The notes under the pieces: model-generated
The model's database searches: none
The model's input: the letters and a program-made list of their open reading frames with translations, nothing else
Told to the model about the DNA's origin: nothing
In this document: positions 4,616 through 5,220 of the stretch, piece after piece
Numbering within the stretch: position 1 is the first letter of the stretch
Layout: each line of letters starts with the position of its first letter
Translations under genes and position numbers: made by a program
DNA from: Propionibacteriales bacterium
Lineage (GTDB): Bacteria > Actinomycetota > Actinomycetes > Propionibacteriales > Propionibacteriaceae
Length of the DNA stretch: 5,220 bases
NCBI GenBank assembly: GCA_030453285.1
Contig: JAKDKP010000220.1
Location: 1 to 5,220 of the forward strand
Reading direction: 5' to 3'

Positions 4616-5220
4616 GGTCGAGGTGGTCCGCGCCGGCTTGGCCGATCGGATCACCGGGCTGCGGATCGATGCGGTCGAGGTGCTGCACCCGCGTCCGGTC
4701 CGCCGGCACCTCGCCGGGCCCGACGACTTCGCCGCCCGGTTGGCCGGCGAGACCTTTGCCGCCCCTCGGCGTCGCGGCAAGTACCTGTGGCTGCCGCTGG
4801 TCGGCGGCGACGCCGTGCTGGCCCACCTGGGGATGAGCGGCCAGTTCCGGATCGACACTGCCTCGGGGGAGGAACACAAGCACTCCCGGGTGCGGATGCG
4901 CCTGTCGGACGGTTCGGTGCTGCGGTTCGTCGACCAGCGGATGTTCGGCGGACTGTCGGTGTCGGTCGACGGCGCCGAGTTGCCCGCCGAGATCGCGCAC
5001 ATCGCGGTGGACCCCTTCGATCCCTCGTACGACGAGGATGCTGTGGTGGCCCGGTTGCGCCGGCGCCGGACCGACATCAAACGGGCGCTGCTGGACCAGA
5101 CCTTGGTCTCGGGCATCGGCAACATCTATGCCGATGAGGCCCTGTGGCGAGCCCGCCTGCACTGGGGTCGGGCGACCGACACCCTTGCCGCGCGCGAAGG
5201 CGTACGAGGTGATCCGGGCG
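4599..5220 (+). CDS. mutM: Formamidopyrimidine-DNA glycosylase (partial; apparent frameshift near 5190)
   Basis: Fpg/MutM excises 8-oxoguanine and formamidopyrimidine lesions and nicks the strand by beta,delta-elimination. The protein starts [14 protein letters not shown], where P2 becomes the catalytic N-terminal proline after removal of Met and E3 is the conserved acid. K61 in [17 protein letters not shown] (76-83), the FVDQRMFGG loop (110-118) and the helix-two-turn-helix [19 protein letters not shown] (170-188) are all present. The C-terminal zinc finger is beyond the window. Start GTG 4599 lies inside rnc, overlapping it by 17 bases, with no strong ribosome binding site, so coupling is likely. 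After about L196-A197 the frame degrades to REGVRGDPG. The frame beginning at 5191 instead reads [10 protein letters not shown], a family-like helix with G or C in every third position. This suggests one extra base at about 5187-5196, from mutation or sequencing error. Confidence 0.93.
   Translation, partial: MPELPEVEVVRAGLADRITGLRIDAVEVLHPRPVRRHLAGPDDFAARLAGETFAAPRRRGKYLWLPLVGGDAVLAHLGMSGQFRIDTASGEEHKHSRVRMRLSDGSVLRFVDQRMFGGLSVSVDGAELPAEIAHIAVDPFDPSYDEDAVVARLRRRRTDIKRALLDQTLVSGIGNIYADEALWRARLHWGRATDTLAAREGVRGDPG

Noticed and set aside
3758..5125. Long minus-strand open frame of 455 codons
   Set aside because: It is antisense to the clearly real rnc and mutM. Its composition (Arg, Ser, Pro, Gly) is that of a shadow frame.

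Overview
The window is high-GC DNA with G/C-biased third codon positions, overlapping or near-abutting genes and several GTG starts. It reads as a typical actinobacterial chromosome segment. The L32 protein and the gene order suggest the Propionibacteriaceae or a close relative, but that placement is inference from remembered protein character, not from a search.

Layout. At the left edge, on the minus strand, lies the N-terminal two-thirds or so of an ArsR-type winged-helix regulator (2-307, running off the window). A roughly 100-bp divergent intergenic region follows. It contains two abutting 14-bp inverted repeats of the form CAAAG-N4-CTTTG (326-353), the likely operator of that regulator. 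Everything after this is on the plus strand: rsmD (16S rRNA guanine-N2 methyltransferase), coaD (phosphopantetheine adenylyltransferase), an extended SDR resembling uronate dehydrogenase whose start overlaps the coaD stop by ATGA, a short SepIVA/DivIVA-like coiled-coil protein, a DUF177/YceD protein, rpmF (zinc-ribbon L32), rnc (RNase III) and the beginning of mutM/fpg (formamidopyrimidine-DNA glycosylase), which leaves the window at the right edge.

How the genes fit together. Most are housekeeping genes of ribosome maturation (rsmD, DUF177, rpmF, rnc), cofactor synthesis (coaD), division-site organisation (sepIVA-like) and DNA repair (mutM). I see three probable transcription units. The first is rsmD-coaD-SDR. 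The second is the SepIVA-like gene, apparently leaderless, with TACGAT six bases before its ATG. The third is DUF177-rpmF-rnc-mutM, with a TTGTCC-N18-TAGAGT promoter, tightly coupled from rpmF onward.

Nothing here amounts to a clearly new biological system. The points most worth a second look are the double operator in the divergent region, an apparent one-base frameshift near the visible end of mutM (about 5187-5196), the SDR gene lodged in a conserved housekeeping block, the shortened SepIVA-like protein, and a 20-bp-phased repeat before rpmF. No tRNA, rRNA, CRISPR, insertion sequence or phage signature was seen, and no gene-free stretch exceeds 100 bases.
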